Below, one piece after another: positions 46,216-58,745 of a stretch of 64,000 bases of DNA (position 1 is its first letter; each line of letters opens with the position of its first letter). The position numbers and the translations under genes are program-made. Below the pieces are notes generated by a model. It had not been told where the DNA came from, ran no database searches, and worked only from the letters and a program-made list of their open reading frames with translations. The stretch is from Ursus arctos. Its lineage: Eukaryota; Chordata; Mammalia; Carnivora; Ursidae. Location of the stretch: positions 20,547,848-20,611,847 of the forward strand of contig NW_026622986.1 of NCBI RefSeq assembly GCF_023065955.2. Reading direction: 5' to 3'.

Positions 46216-48850
46216 ATTATATGTAATGATAATGATTGATCACAAGAGTACCCAGAAGTTTTGACAACTAAGTACCAAGAAAAGTAACAGGGATTCTATA
46301 TCTGGCAAAGGAGATATTCCTACTGACTCCATGTAGGTCCGTGTGGTTAAATCTAAGCAAACTTAGTTACCTCTAAGAAAAGCACACAACGGTTAATCTT
46401 CATACTTCTGATGATCCATGAAACATGAGATCCTGTTCACACTCTCCTTTCTAAAGGACCCTGAGCACTTTCAATGGAATTCTGGTAGAACGTAAGAGAT
46501 GGTGCAATAGAGTATGTCCGTATGTGTTTGCACCCTGGAGATTCACTTAGTTCCTATAACAGAAACGCTATTCATTCGAGAAAGAAACAAGGCATAGTTC
46601 TCTGGAACCTCTAAGGAACTAAGAAATCCGTGAGAAATACAGGTGACTTACGTGAGTTCATGGAACACGTTCTAGCAAACTCAAGTACCCTATCTGTTTC
46701 CATTTGTTAGCTGCAGTAAAAGAGCAATCATATTCATGACTTGGCTTTGCTAGTTTTGATTTTCACAAACTACCATAAACATGAAAATTCACTTCAAGGA
46801 AATTGACTGGAACCAAGAAAGGAAGGCCTTAAAGTCTGAGAAAATCCACATGTGCAAATATGGTTTAATAGAAAGAGTATTTTACTAATATGTTTTAAAA
46901 AATAACAATTTCTTCGTATTTCCAGAAGAACTCAAAGTATTTTACAAAAAAATATATACTTTTAATATGCCTGCAAGGCAGATATGAGGACAGTAATCCT
47001 ATTTTGCGAAGGAAAGCAATGAGGTGATTTTCTGTCATCTTTACCTCCCTCCCGAGTTTAATAGTTTGAGCAATATGTTGCCTATAGCAACTGCTTAAAT
47101 CCAAGCAGTTTGAAATATTATCAGCAGGGCACGGACTGAAGACTGCCAGCTCTTTAAACAGGGTCAGAACAACTTCTGTCATCTGTCTTCCAAAGCCAGA
47201 AAGCACTCAGTCTTGGGCTTTGACTCACATTGTTGGTACCTCCTCCCACAAAGATCTGACTTCACATTCCATTTTCTTCTTTCTTTTTTAAAAACAACCT
47301 ATTCAGCATACGCCCATGACCACAAATCACTCATTTATACCCAGATGAATGAATAGTACAAGGAGTCAAATACTATCACTGTTTCAAGGTGTTTGCAGTA
47401 TTGACAATCAGGAGTGGGCTGAGTTGCTTTATACCCTCCCAAAGCAAGAGGTAGAGTGGCCTTGCAGGAAGTGTTGCAGTGAAGGATGAATGGAATTGAA
47501 ATACTGCGTGCTCTTGGTCATGCCTGAGAATCCTTTTAAAATGTGACCTTCTCATCGAACATTCTGGAAATTCTTTTCCAGGCCTTGGCTTTGATGCCAC
47601 TCTCTGAAAGAGCAATGTGTTTACAGATAGTACCGTGAAGAGAGAAGGAACGTTACCAGGGCCATAGCGTTAGGCTAGATATGTCAAAATTACAGGAAAA
47701 TAATCAGGGACAAAGAGCTCACACTGAGTCATCCTCACTGATTAGGAGGAGGCATTATTCCCACCTACAGGCAGTTTTGTGGGTAGGAGTCAACCAGATG
47801 ACTAGTTGTGGGAGTGACGGAGTCTTGAGGCTGAGTCTACCTGCCACGAACGAATCCGGAATGGACCGGTATTGAAGAGTGAACACACAAAACAGCCCGT
47901 ACTCCACGTCTGTTTGTGATTCTTTTACGTAGATGCTCAACGGTTACACTTCCAGCAGCCTGGCATCTTCGCAGAGAGTTGATCAATAACCAAAGGAGAA
48001 CAGACTACTGATGGATCTGGATCCTTTAATCACTGCAATAGGGCTGAAAGAGGTTAGAGAACAAGAAACCAAATCTATTGCCCCTGAGAACCAACCATAC
48101 ATCTGTCCCTCGACGGGTACAAACCTAATTAAAGAAAGATGGAAGAACCCGAGCCCCAAATCCTTTATCATCTCCATGATGTCCCTAAAACAAATTGTTT
48201 GGAAGTCTCATCTTTTTCTAAAATTTTTTTGTAACCTCTCAGATCTAGTTCATTCTCTGGAGCTGGCTGTCTCAGGGACAGGGGAAATCACACTGAATAT
48301 CCATTTGCCAATTTCTAGGAATTATCTTTGTTTACCTGCCTACCTGCCGATCAATAGCCTGTAAGGTGAGCATTGGTATCTCAGCATTTCATTTCTGAGA
48401 AATCTCTAGGGAAGTTAAGAATTTACTACCGTTTGAAGAATGTGGAGCTAGGATGAAAGGTGAAGTCCGTGTGATCTCATGCTTCTTATTTTTATCCAAC
48501 TATGAGGGCACCTCTGATTTTGGTATTTGTGGTTGAGATTCTTCTCCTAAGGGCTTCATACATTTGCCCCTAGGGCAAAGCCGATTTGGAGTGGTAATTC
48601 CCAGGGAGGATTGAGGGAAGGCTGCACAAAGAAAAGGAGATGATAATGAAGAGTCAGAAAAAAAACCCCTGAGGTTCTCCTGTGCAGATCAACTCCTTAA
48701 CCTCTACCTCTCTAGCGCTGCCTCAAGGAGACTCCTCAGAGGGCTGAAGCTCCTTGGAGAATCATACCACCCTTGCCTCCCTTTCTGGATATCTTTCCTC
48801 CCTTTCTTCCCAGAGGCATGACATTGTTAATTTATTTCAAAAAGAAATTT
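46216..48850. other. Unclassified intergenic sequence
   Basis: A possible diverged MIR near 46915-47050; no exon recognised. Confidence 0.5.
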
Positions 48851-49060
48851 TTGGGGGGCCCTGGGGTGGCTCAGTTGGCTGGGCATCTGACTCTTGGTTT
48901 TGGCTCAGATCATGATCTCAGTGTCATGGGATGGAGCCCCACATCAGGCTTCCCGCTCAGCGTGGGGTCTGCTTGAGATTCTCTCTCTCTCTCCCCCTCT
49001 GCCCCTCCCCCTGCTTACATGCTCTCTCTCTCAAATGAATAAATACATCTTAAAAAAAAA
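48851..49060 (+). mobile_element. SINEC
   Basis: Head 'ccctggggtggctcagttgg', tail 'caaatgaataaatacatctt'. Flanks aaaaagaaattttt and aaaaagaaactttt. Confidence 0.92.
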
Positions 49061-49202
49061 AAGAAACTTTTCATATTAGACAAGTAAAGGATTCTCAGTT
49101 ACTCTGACAATGTTGGACTCTGCCTGGAAAGCCATGAGTGGTCTGCCCATCTATATATGGCAGGACTTATTCTGATAAGAAGGGTCCAGAAGAAAAGATA
49201 GA

Positions 49203-49309
49203 AAGATGGATTGATGGGTGGATGGATAGATGGATGGATGGATGGATGGATGGATCGATGGATCGATGGATCGATGGTTGGGTGGATGGACAGATGTAGA
49301 TGGATATTG
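49203..49309 (+). repeat. (GGAT)n microsatellite with GATC variants
   Basis: ggat units interrupted by three gatcgatg units. Confidence 0.92.
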
Positions 49310-49380
49310 GTATTTTTTATTTTATTTCAGAAAATTTGGTTAACTTTCAGATACTAATAGAAATCTAAATAAAAACATGA

Positions 49381-49606
49381 GGGGTGCTTGGGTGACTCAG
49401 TTGGTTAAGGGTCTGTCTTCAGCTCAGGTCATGATTCCAGGGTCCTGGGATTGAGTCCTGTGTTGGGCTCTCTGATCAGTGGGGAGCCTTCTTCTCCCTC
49501 TCCTTCTGCCTCTCCCCCCCTCTGGTGCTCTCTCTTTCTCATTCTCTCTCTTTCTCTCATGCTTGCTCTCTCTCTCTCTCTCTGATAAATAAATATTAGA
49601 AAAAAG
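49381..49606 (+). mobile_element. SINEC
   Basis: Flanked by a 20-base duplication with one mismatch (49361-49380 and 49607-49626). Long CT tract in the middle. Confidence 0.95.
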
Positions 49607-49919
49607 AAATCTAAATAAAAACTTGAATGACATAATCAGCAGATTTAGGGGTCCTTACTATGATTCCATGAAATTTATAAATGTTTCTAATCTCACAATT
49701 ATCCCACTGTGTTATAATTACCTGTTTATCTGTGTTATATGGTAGCATGCAGTTCTACCTTTCTGGGATTACTCTTTATTTTAATATTCCAATAAACTAT
49801 CTTAAGACACAATCTCTTTGTAAAAACTCTAACATATACTCCCAAGAATTCTGTGGAACCTCTGAATGAATTTTGGTTGTTTCATGATCACATTCTTTCT
49901 TATGAATTCTAACCCCTGA

Positions 49920-50055
49920 TACATTCTCTTTTTAAAATCTTTTTTCTTTTTTCTTTATTTGTTTAGTAATCTCTACACCCAATGTGGGGCTTAAACTCAC
50001 AACCTCGATATCAAGGGTCACATGCTCTACCACTGAGCCAGCCAGGCATCCTCTG
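49920..50055 (-). mobile_element. SINEC, old divergent type
   Basis: 'atctctacacccaatgtggg', 'gcttaaactcacaacctcga' and 'ccactgagccagccaggcat'. This is a different subfamily from the rest. Confidence 0.8.
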
Positions 50056-50646
50056 ATATAGTCTCAATCCTTACTTATTTACCTTTCTTCGTTGCTCTTT
50101 GTTGCCTATACAGATTTTTCTCAAAGTCTGGCCTCTATCTTCCTTCTTATGTTCCTTCTCCTCCCAACTTCTCCTTTGTTAAAGGATAATTCTACATCTA
50201 ACTAAAAAGCTTTTGCACAATGAAGGAAACCATCGACAAAATGAAAAGGCAATTTATAGAGTGGGAGAAGATATTGGAAAACAATCTATCTGATAAGGAG
50301 TTAAGACCCAAAATACATAAAGAATTCATACAGCGGAGCACCAAAAAAACCCAATCTGATTGAAAAACGGGCAGAGGACCTGAATGGCCATTTTTCCCAA
50401 GAAGACATACATATATATATATATATATGGCCAACAGACACATGAAAAAAAGGTCAACATCACTAATTATTGGGGAAATGAAAATCAAAACCACAAGGAG
50501 ATGTCATCTCACACCAGTTAGAATGGTATTATCAGAAAGATACGAAATAGTATCTGTTGGTGAGGAGGGGTAAAAAGAAACCTGGTGCACTACTGGTGAG
50601 AATGTAAATTGGTGCAGCCACTACGGAAAACAGTGTGGAGGTTCCT

Positions 50647-50862
50647 TGGGGCGTCTGGGTGGCTCAGTTCATTACACATCTGCCTCTGGCTCAGGTCATG
50701 ATCCCGGGGTCCAGGGATTAAGCCCTGAGTCAGGCTCCTTGCTCAGCAGGAAGTCTGCTTCTCCCTCTGCCTCTGCCTGCTGCTCCCCCTGCTTGTGCTC
50801 GCTCTGTCAAATAGATAAATAAAATCTTAAAAAAAAAAAAAAGAAGAGAAAAGAAAAGGAAA
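50647..50862 (+). mobile_element. SINEC nested in L1
   Basis: Interrupts the L1 precisely. A 22-base exact duplication of L1 sequence flanks it (50625-50646 and 50863-50884). Confidence 0.97.
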
Positions 50863-51179
50863 GGAAAACAGTGTGGAGGTTCCTCTAAAACTTATAAATA
50901 TGAAATGCCACACAATCCAGTAATTCTGGGTATTTACCAGAAGAAAACAAAAACACCGACCTGAAAAGGTATACACATCCCTATGTTCGTTGTAGCATTA
51001 TTTAAAATAGCCAAGACATGGAAGCAACTTAAATGTCCATCCGTAGACGAATGGATAAAATAGATGTGAGGTATCTATATCGATCTCTATCTCTAATGGA
51101 CTATTATTCAGCTATAACAAAGTATGACATCTTGCCATTCAGGACAATATGGATGGACTTAGAGTGAATTAATTAATCA

Positions 51180-51203
51180 CTTAATTCACTTAAGTGAATT
51201 AAG
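51180..51203. repeat. 24-base perfect palindrome within L1
   Basis: Centred on cacttaagtg; every base pairs with its mirror. It arises from local duplication of agtgaattaa-like units at 51172-51203. Confidence 0.9.
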
Positions 51204-51589
51204 TCAGAGAAAAGCAAATACCACATGATTTCACTTACATGTGAAATCTAAAAAACAAAACAAACCAAACCAAACAGAAACAGACTCATAAATACAGAGA
51301 ACAAACTAGTAGTGGCCAGAGAGGAGGTTGTAGGGGATGAGAGGACTAAAGGGGATTAAGAGTTACAAACTTCCAGTTATAAAATAAATAAGTCAAGGGA
51401 TAAAAGCCACAGCATAGGGAATAGAGTCAATGATACGTAATACCTCTGTCTGATGACAGATGGTAACTACACTTACGGTGAGCATTTCATAATATATATA
51501 GATGTTGAAGCACCACCATGTTATACACCTGAAATGAATATAATGTTATATGTCCACTATACTTAAATTAAAACTTAAAATTTAAAAAT

Positions 51590-51715
51590 TTGGGGGCACC
51601 TGGGTGGCTCAGCTGGTTAAGTGTCTGCCATCGGCTCAGATCATGATCCCAGGGTCCTGGGATTGAGTCCCACATCGGGCTTCCTGTTCAGCGCAAAAAT
51701 AAATAATCTTTAAAA
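51590..51715 (+). mobile_element. SINEC with internal deletion
   Basis: Head intact to 'cgggcttcctgttcagcg', then jumps directly to the A-rich tail. The pyrimidine-rich part is missing. Confidence 0.9.
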
Positions 51716-51944
51716 AATTAAAAATTTTAAAAATTTAAATTGTGATGGTTGTACAAATGTGTGATAACACTTGCCAAAGATTTAATTTATTCATGATGAG
51801 GGACCCAGTAAGATGTTACCACTGCTTCAAATAAGAATGTTTAAAAATATACAGGTATATGCTGAAAGAAATGTACAGATCAAAGGAAAAGTGGTCAATA
51901 TTATATGGCAACGATCAACAGCACCTCTACATAATTTGCATTTA

Positions 51945-52174
51945 AAAATAGTTTATGTATTTATTTGAGAGAGAGAGTGCTCAGGTGCATGCCAGCAGGG
52001 GGAGGGGGAGAGCGGAGAGAGAGAAGGAGAGAGAATCTTGAGCAGAGTCCCCACTGAGCATGGAGCCCAACACAGGGCTCAATCTCACAACCCTGAGATC
52101 GTGACCCTGAGATCACAACCTGAGCTGAAACCAAGAGTCTGCCGCTTGACCCACCGAGCCGCCCAGGTGCCCCT
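51945..52174 (-). mobile_element. SINEC
   Basis: Reverse-oriented; similar flanks ataatttgcattt and agaatttgcattc. Confidence 0.92.
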
Positions 52175-53774
52175 ACAGAATTTGCATTCTTATGAACAGA
52201 AAGATTTGCATCACTACTGCTTTCTACCTTCTAGAGTTGTAGAATAGCCCAAAAGACAATGAAAGCTGCAGGTCACACAGAAGGGTACTCTGGACATTGA
52301 GCGATTTTTTTTTTTCCATTACAAAATCTTTCACAATTGTTCTTGATATCTTTTCCTCCTGCATTCTCCAAAGAACGTTATTTTAAACAGATATTTATTG
52401 TAGTTTAGGCTTATTAAAAACTGGGACAATAATGGACAACAGCACAACGTAGAAAAACGGGAGATAACTTGGAATTGAATATTGGGTGTCACTGTTACTC
52501 CCCAAGTCATTTGTAACATTGCCATTCTTGGTGACAGCCTTCTCATCGGAGAAAGGTCATCCTCACCAACCCCTGCTCCTCTGTCTACCCAGATACTTCC
52601 CTGTCTTATCTCCTAGGAGGCCAGCCTCTCTCCTTCTCTCATCTGGACTGGCTCTGACATTTATTTGTAGACTCTAAGGGCCTGTTAGGTGTTCTCCCAT
52701 ATAAAGACCATTTTCCCACTTAAGCAGTGTTCTGTCCTTCTAGGGCAGTCTGTCCAAAACTCTGCCAGCTTTGACAATAAGAGCATTTTTCTCCCACTTA
52801 CACAAGCACTTAGGCTCTTTGGGAACATCCTTGGAATTTTCAACACTTAGCACACAGTGAGTCTTCAATAAAAGTCTGCTCTTTTACAATTTAGGTAGAC
52901 TGAACCAAAAGAGTTGACACTCGACCAGAGCCCTTCCCTCCTTACACTCTGGATACTCAGCTTTGCACATCAAAATCTGATCCGGCTCGTGACTCGGAGT
53001 CTTATGGAGGGTGTGTTATTCTTAGCAAGGAGAACGTATTCTTGATTAATGTGAAAAAAGACATCTCCTCCCATCTCAAAGACCCTTTCAGCGCTCTGTC
53101 TTCCTTGCCCAGCCTGAGGGTGGGGAAGGGTTACACATGAAACGTGGCTGATAATTTGAAATAATCAGAAGGCTAAAAAATGAATCAAACACAATGTTTG
53201 TTTCTTGTTCTTTATATCATTGCTATTTGGTGTATTTCCAGAATGTAATAAGCTTAACACTCAACTCTGTTGTTGCAGAAGTTATGCTTTCTATTTTTGT
53301 ATTAAAAAAAAAAAAAAGCACCCACTTAGGGAAAGATGAGTTCATTTACAAGATCGTTGCAGCAAATACAGAGACATTCTTGATAGGGAAGGCCAAACCA
53401 AGGCCTGGTAAGAAGACCCACTGGGAACCAAGGATGATATTTGCTTCTAGGTTACAAAAGTATGTGTCTCTCTCATTCATTCATTCATTCATTCATTCAT
53501 TCATTCATTCATTCATTTAGGTTGCACTCTAATATCTATTGGGGTAGAGGGACAGGCAAAAAAATGAAGTATGTAAAGTTGAGGATATTGTGAGGGATAA
53601 ATAAAGCCCTGGGATAAATGGCATTGCGAGGTGAGGGGCAAGTGTGTCCTGTAAAGTCTACAGCTGGTATTTGGCAAATCTACGGTCTGCAACTTGGGAC
53701 CGAATGTGCCAGGTGCTCTCCAGATTTTCACGAGCTTTCTAAAAGAAGAAAAGGAAATGGGGGTCCTATACGCT
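52175..53774. other. Unclassified intergenic sequence
   Basis: No repeat family recognised apart from an (ATTC)n tract; no exon. Confidence 0.5.
53474..53518 (+). repeat. (ATTC)n microsatellite
   Basis: About 11 attc units. Confidence 0.95.
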
Positions 53775-53935
53775 AGGAATCCTCACCTACCTTTAATCTT
53801 CCCAACTGTTTTAGGGAACATTCTAATCCTCAATTTGGAGATGGTGAAAAGTTCACGAACTTGCCCAAGGTCACACCACTCAGAGCCCAGGCTGGAATAC
53901 AGGCTCCTGTGATTTGACACCGTATACCCTCATTC
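53775..53935 (-). repeat. MIR SINE remnant
   Basis: 'acttgcccaaggtcacacca' and 'gagcccaggctggaata'. Confidence 0.8.
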
Positions 53936-54149
53936 TATTTTCTATTAGACGCTACAGCTAGAAGATTGGTTAAGAAGGATATAATCTTCAATGTACTCAG
54001 GAATTCAGAAAACATTATGTTTAAGAATATTTAGAGCATAAAATTGTAGGGAGAAGGAAAAAAACAAGAAATAATGAACAGTTCTGACATTCAGTCAATA
54101 TAAAGGATTTCCTATTTAGTTTCCTTTCATGTATTTCAATGACCCAAGC

Positions 54150-54595
54150 TACTCTCCATTCTTATTGTTAACACCCTCGCCCAAGCCCTCATCACCACAG
54201 GCCTGAAATGTTGTAGGAACTTCTCCCTGGGCTCCAGGAGTCAACCAACACCACCTAAGCCTTCATACCTCACCAATGCACACACCCTAGTTGCCTCTGA
54301 GGACTGGGCTATCCTCCCCAAGGCTCTGCTTTTGCTCTCCTTCCAATTCCTCCTTCTACCCTGCCTAAGCTCCAGCTCCCCAGAAACCTTCTCAGATTGG
54401 CCCATCCCTCACAGTCGCCCCTCTTCCCTGATTTCCGGTGGTACCTTGTTCTCTGCCATGTTAGTTCTATTTCCTTACTTAGATGATAATCCCTTTGAAG
54501 TGGCCAAGTCTCAAGACTGAGCATGTAGCAAGGTTTTGGCAGGGGCCAGCACAGTGCTGACCTCACAGCAAGTGATGGGTACATGCCGATGGACT
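54150..54595 (+). repeat. Probable L2 LINE remnant
   Basis: 'gccctcatcaccacaggcct' and 'gccagcacagtgctgacctc' align in order with L2, but the copy is heavily diverged. Confidence 0.45.
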
Positions 54596-55684
54596 CATTC
54601 ATTAGTATCAGAATAGTGACAGAGGCCAGCAAGGCTTTGAAAAGTAAATAAGTGCCTTGTGTGAGGAATACATGAGAAGGAAAAGAAACCTAAAAGGTGT
54701 TCCCAGTGTTGATCAAATGCAACAATATGTGAAAATGATTTTGGAACCTCTGACCAAATCTCAAGGATGTCAGTAAAAAACATCTTAATAAACTCGCTTT
54801 TATAATATTACTTCTCACAACAGTTAGTCAGAGGCTCTTCAGAGTTACTCTGCACCCTCCCAGCCCCATTGTCCTCCTCACGGTTCCCTCTCACAAGGGC
54901 TGGGTAGGGTCTGGCACCACACGCCTTTCCATGTACAGAACTCAGTAGACCCCAGTTACCACCAACCCACTAAGTCTGGATGATGATGGGCCTGAATCAG
55001 TCACACGTATCGTAAACAACAGATGACAAATGAAGTGTGCAGACCTGAACTTGTTTGTCACTGCTTCCATGAGCGACTCATCCAAAGTGGCAGATGGGAC
55101 ATTTGGGCAGCAATCAAGCACCTGCTGGATGGAGGCCCATCCCAGGCTGCCCGAGTTAAGGTCTTCTTGGAAGAGTTCAGACAGTCACCATATGAAAAGG
55201 GCAGGAGAGAATGCAAATTGCAAACCTGCCCAGGCTCATTTCTCAGGGCTTCCAGGGGAACCCTGAGCTAGGACCTTGAAACTCAAAGAGGTGTTGGCCT
55301 AACCCCTCATGTGCATTCCCATGTGTGTTTGGCAGGGGCACGCTGTAAAATCACACTCACCTTATCCTGGTAGCCTTTACTTAGGAACTCTTGATATTTA
55401 CCCAACTGTCAGAAGATCCCGTGTGACCACTCCCAACCTACCCAATGTCCCATTTCTTGGGTGGCCTAAATGGGCTTTGACTCAAACTATATCACGTTCC
55501 ATCTCTCCCCTATGCACAACCAGTTCTAACTGCTCAGAGGTTTTTACCAGTTTCTCCATAAGTGACTTATCTATCTGAACTTCCTAAACATACAGACTTT
55601 CCACTATTATTTGAAAATATTGTAAGGATTTCATCTTACAAGCCCCCAAAGATTACACTTTCTAAAAAATGAATCCCCACTGTT

Positions 55685-55835
55685 TATTTAGTCCTTTGTT
55701 CATTCATTCACTCATTCATTCATTCATTCAACACACACTCACTGAGCACTTACAACCTGCCAAGCACTGTGCTGGACTCCAGGGAAACCATTCAATAAGA
55801 CATGGTAATTTTCCTCAAGGAGCTAATGCAATATC
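55685..55835 (-). repeat. L2 3' end fragment
   Basis: Antisense attc repeats, then 'cactgagcacttacaacctg' and 'caagcactgtgctggactcc'. Confidence 0.65.
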
Positions 55836-57654
55836 TATCGAAGGACAAGTTTTTGATTGTCTTATTATATTCCTTAATCCTTATTGATACACAAAGAATC
55901 ATTCTGATTCCCTCAAATACTACCCCAAAGTAGCTCATAAGTTTAAAGCCCAACACTTAGTGATAATAGGTAATTAATGATTATATTTTGCTTATCTTTG
56001 AAGAACAGTGTCAAGGTAAGGGAATCTCTTCAGCTATCAAGCTCAAATCTGAAGGCAGGAATTTTAGTCTGCCCCCTCCCAATATTTCAAAACCAGTCGT
56101 CCGATCTGAAATCTGCATATGCACCAAGTTGGAATCCTATCATTTAGGGAAAATCACATTACGGGAATTTATATACAACTGCTCCTTTCTACATAAAGCC
56201 TTTGTTCTGACTACTCTGTAATTTCTAAAGCTATGATATTTTGTGAAACCCACCCCCAAAATACAGCTTGGGTAAAGCTGCTGATTAAAGGCAAACAGAC
56301 AGGAATATACTAGGTACAGGGAGAGCGGCACATTCTGAAATATTTGGACATCAGGCCACGAAGCGAAGCACCCTAGTCTTTTCTAAAATGATGACGGCCT
56401 TTTATCTACTGGTACTCGGAATCTGTTCAAAAAGGGAGCTTTGAACTTTGTGTTGGGCATGCTTCCCAGGAGTTCCGCAAATCTTCCTCTGGCTACCGGC
56501 CAACTGAGGACAGCTCGAGGAGGCTGGGCTGTGGTTGTCTGAAGTGCTCTGAGCATTCTGGCTTCTTATTCTGGGGGTGTCCATTGTGTGATGAGCTCTC
56601 TTTTCAGCCAATTGGAGGCCTTTCTTCTGCAAACAGTTTTGGCCCGTGAACCAGGGTTCGGGTTCCAGTTCTCCCACTTTACCTTCCTTAACAGTTACTA
56701 AGATTTCCAGAGAAAGTAACAGCTGGGTTTCCATGTAAAATTAAGTGCCTGTGATAAGTTGTCCTGCTTCATGGTCAAACATTTCCTTTAAAAACAGAAC
56801 ACATCCTTAAGGTCATGATCACCAAGTATTACCCTGTGAAATTAATGAGAAGTTTCAGCCAAAAATAATGCAGGACTAGGGCCCCTGCTCAAATGCTGTA
56901 GTATTGGTTTTACCAAAAAAAAAAAAAAGACAACTTGAAAAAAATAAACGTGAAATGCCAAATTGAATGATATTAGCTAGGGCATATTGCTATTAAAATC
57001 TCAGTATAGCAATCACTTACGTTTTTTGGAAACTTTAAAAACAATTGCTCACATATCAGGATTTGATCAACTCTAGAAAGCAAGGCATCTATTTGCTGCT
57101 GTTTTATCCCAGGGTCAGACTATATCCCCAAAGGAGGCCCAGGTCCCCACAGGATTGTTCCTAGTCAAAAATAGCTTCCCTATATCATCTACCAATTCAC
57201 TATTGGAATTAATACGCTCAGCTTTTAAGACGCAAGCAACCTGGGCGGAGAATAAACAGAGCAGACTTTTTACCTACAGCGCCCACAGATTTCGTACACC
57301 CCACAATTTCAGCTCTGAGGAAAAGGAGGTTTCGATGGGAGGGTGGGAGCGGGAAAGAGCAAAATGGGAAGGCACTTTTGGAAACGGAATGTCAGAAGGT
57401 CGGGGGCCGAGTGTTGAGGCTTTGACCAGCATCAGCACGCTGGCTTCCTTTCTTCTGGGAAGGGAGAAAGGGGGCATTCAGAGGCAGAAGGGGAGATGAG
57501 CCATTCCAGGGCAAGGCCTGTCTGAAATTTTCCGAAGCCCCTGGTAGCTGTCATCTCTTCCAGTAACACAGCAAGAAGATGTCCTCTCAAATGGTTTTCT
57601 CTCCGCAGAGAACTTCATGCTCCAAATTCTGTTGACTAATAGAGAGCTTCCTAA
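55836..57654. other. Unclassified intergenic sequence
   Basis: A14 run at about 56917; no repeat or exon recognised. Confidence 0.5.
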
Positions 57655-58205
57655 AGTTCACTGAGAAGGTAACCTTTGAGCAAAGGAGGGTGAGGGAGTA
57701 TGAACTAGGTGCTTCCCGGGTGTGGGCTTTCCCAGCAAAGGAAGGAGGGCAGAGGCTCTGGAGGGAGCAAGCTGGGCAGGTTTGGGGGACGTGAGGAATG
57801 GAGGGATCAGGCTGGAGAGGGTAGGTCAGATCTCGGAGAGGCCTGGATGTGATGGTCAAGGCTTGGGTTTTTGGTTTTTTTTTTTTTTTTAAAGATTTTA
57901 TTTATTTATTTATTTACTTGAGAGAGAGACAGCCAGCGAGAGAGGGAACACAAGCAGGGGGAGTGGGAGAGGAAGAAGCAGGCTCCCAGCAGAGGAGCCT
58001 GATGTGGGGCTCGATCCCATAACGCCGGGATCACGCCCTGAGCCGAAGGCAGACGCTTAACCGCTGTGCCACCCAGGCGCCCCCAGGGCTTGGGTTTTTA
58101 TTCCCTGTGAGGTGGGAAGTGATAGAGAGTTTGAGCAGAGGAGTGTCAGGATCTGACATAGATTTTAAAAGGTTCTGGCTGCTGTGCTGTCCAGAGTCTT
58201 TCCTT
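57655..58205 (-). repeat. L2 LINE remnant, split by a SINEC
   Basis: Antisense L2: 'aaccttgagca'-like start, 'tcggagaggcctggatgtga' before the SINE, and 'gagcagaggagtgtcaggat' plus 'ttctggctgctgtgctgt' after it. Confidence 0.65.
57873..58084 (-). mobile_element. SINEC (young subfamily) nested in L2
   Basis: Flanked by ggcttgggttttt (57860-57872 and 58087-58099). T run of about 15 and three ATTT units at its tail end. Confidence 0.95.
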
Positions 58206-58517
58206 AGCAACTACTCCTTGTGAGCAGTTGATTCACTCCAGTAAATCCTAGGTCAGCAAACGGTCCACACGTACCATGTTCTTCGGCAACTCCAAAAGCA
58301 TTCCAGACTAGGTATTGCATTTGAGTAGCTATTCTTATACCAGTTGACTAAAGTGTAGAAACATTAAATACCTATCATTTACAAATACCTCAGAAAACCT
58401 GGTTTGGCATTATAGAAGCCTGGACAATGAACGGACCTTGGTTTCCCTATCTATCAATGAAGCATTTGAACTAGTACATTCATTCATTTTATAAAATCTT
58501 TACTAATAAATATTTCT

Positions 58518-58728
58518 TTTTTTAAAAAAAGATTTCATTTATTTATTTGAAAGAGAAAGAGAGAGGGAGAGGGAGTGCACGTGAGCGCGTGAGTAGGGGG
58601 AGGGACAGCGAGACAAGCAGACTCCCTGCTGATTGGGGAGCCTGCCTCAGGGCTCGCTCCCAGGACCCCTAGATCATGACCCGAGCCAAAGTCAGGTGCT
58701 TAACCAACTGAGCCACCCAGGTGCCCCA
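58518..58728 (-). mobile_element. SINEC
   Basis: Flanked by tactaataaatatttct (58501-58517) and tattaataaatatttct (58729-58745), one mismatch. Confidence 0.95.
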
Positions 58729-58745
58729 TATTAATAAATATTTCT

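Larger units (their letters stand above)
50185..51590 (+). mobile_element. L1 fragment, sense, ORF2 3' part and 3' UTR, split by a SINEC
   Basis: 'gaaaccatcgacaaaatgaa', 'gggcagaggacctgaatggc', 'aatggataaaatagatgtg' and 'gttatacacctgaaatgaat' follow L1 order. The only plus-strand L1 in the window. Frameshifts and stops present. Confidence 0.88.

Noticed and set aside
50185..51590. L1 ORF2 pieces as genes
   Set aside because: Frameshifted and stop-ridden fragments without the 5' part.
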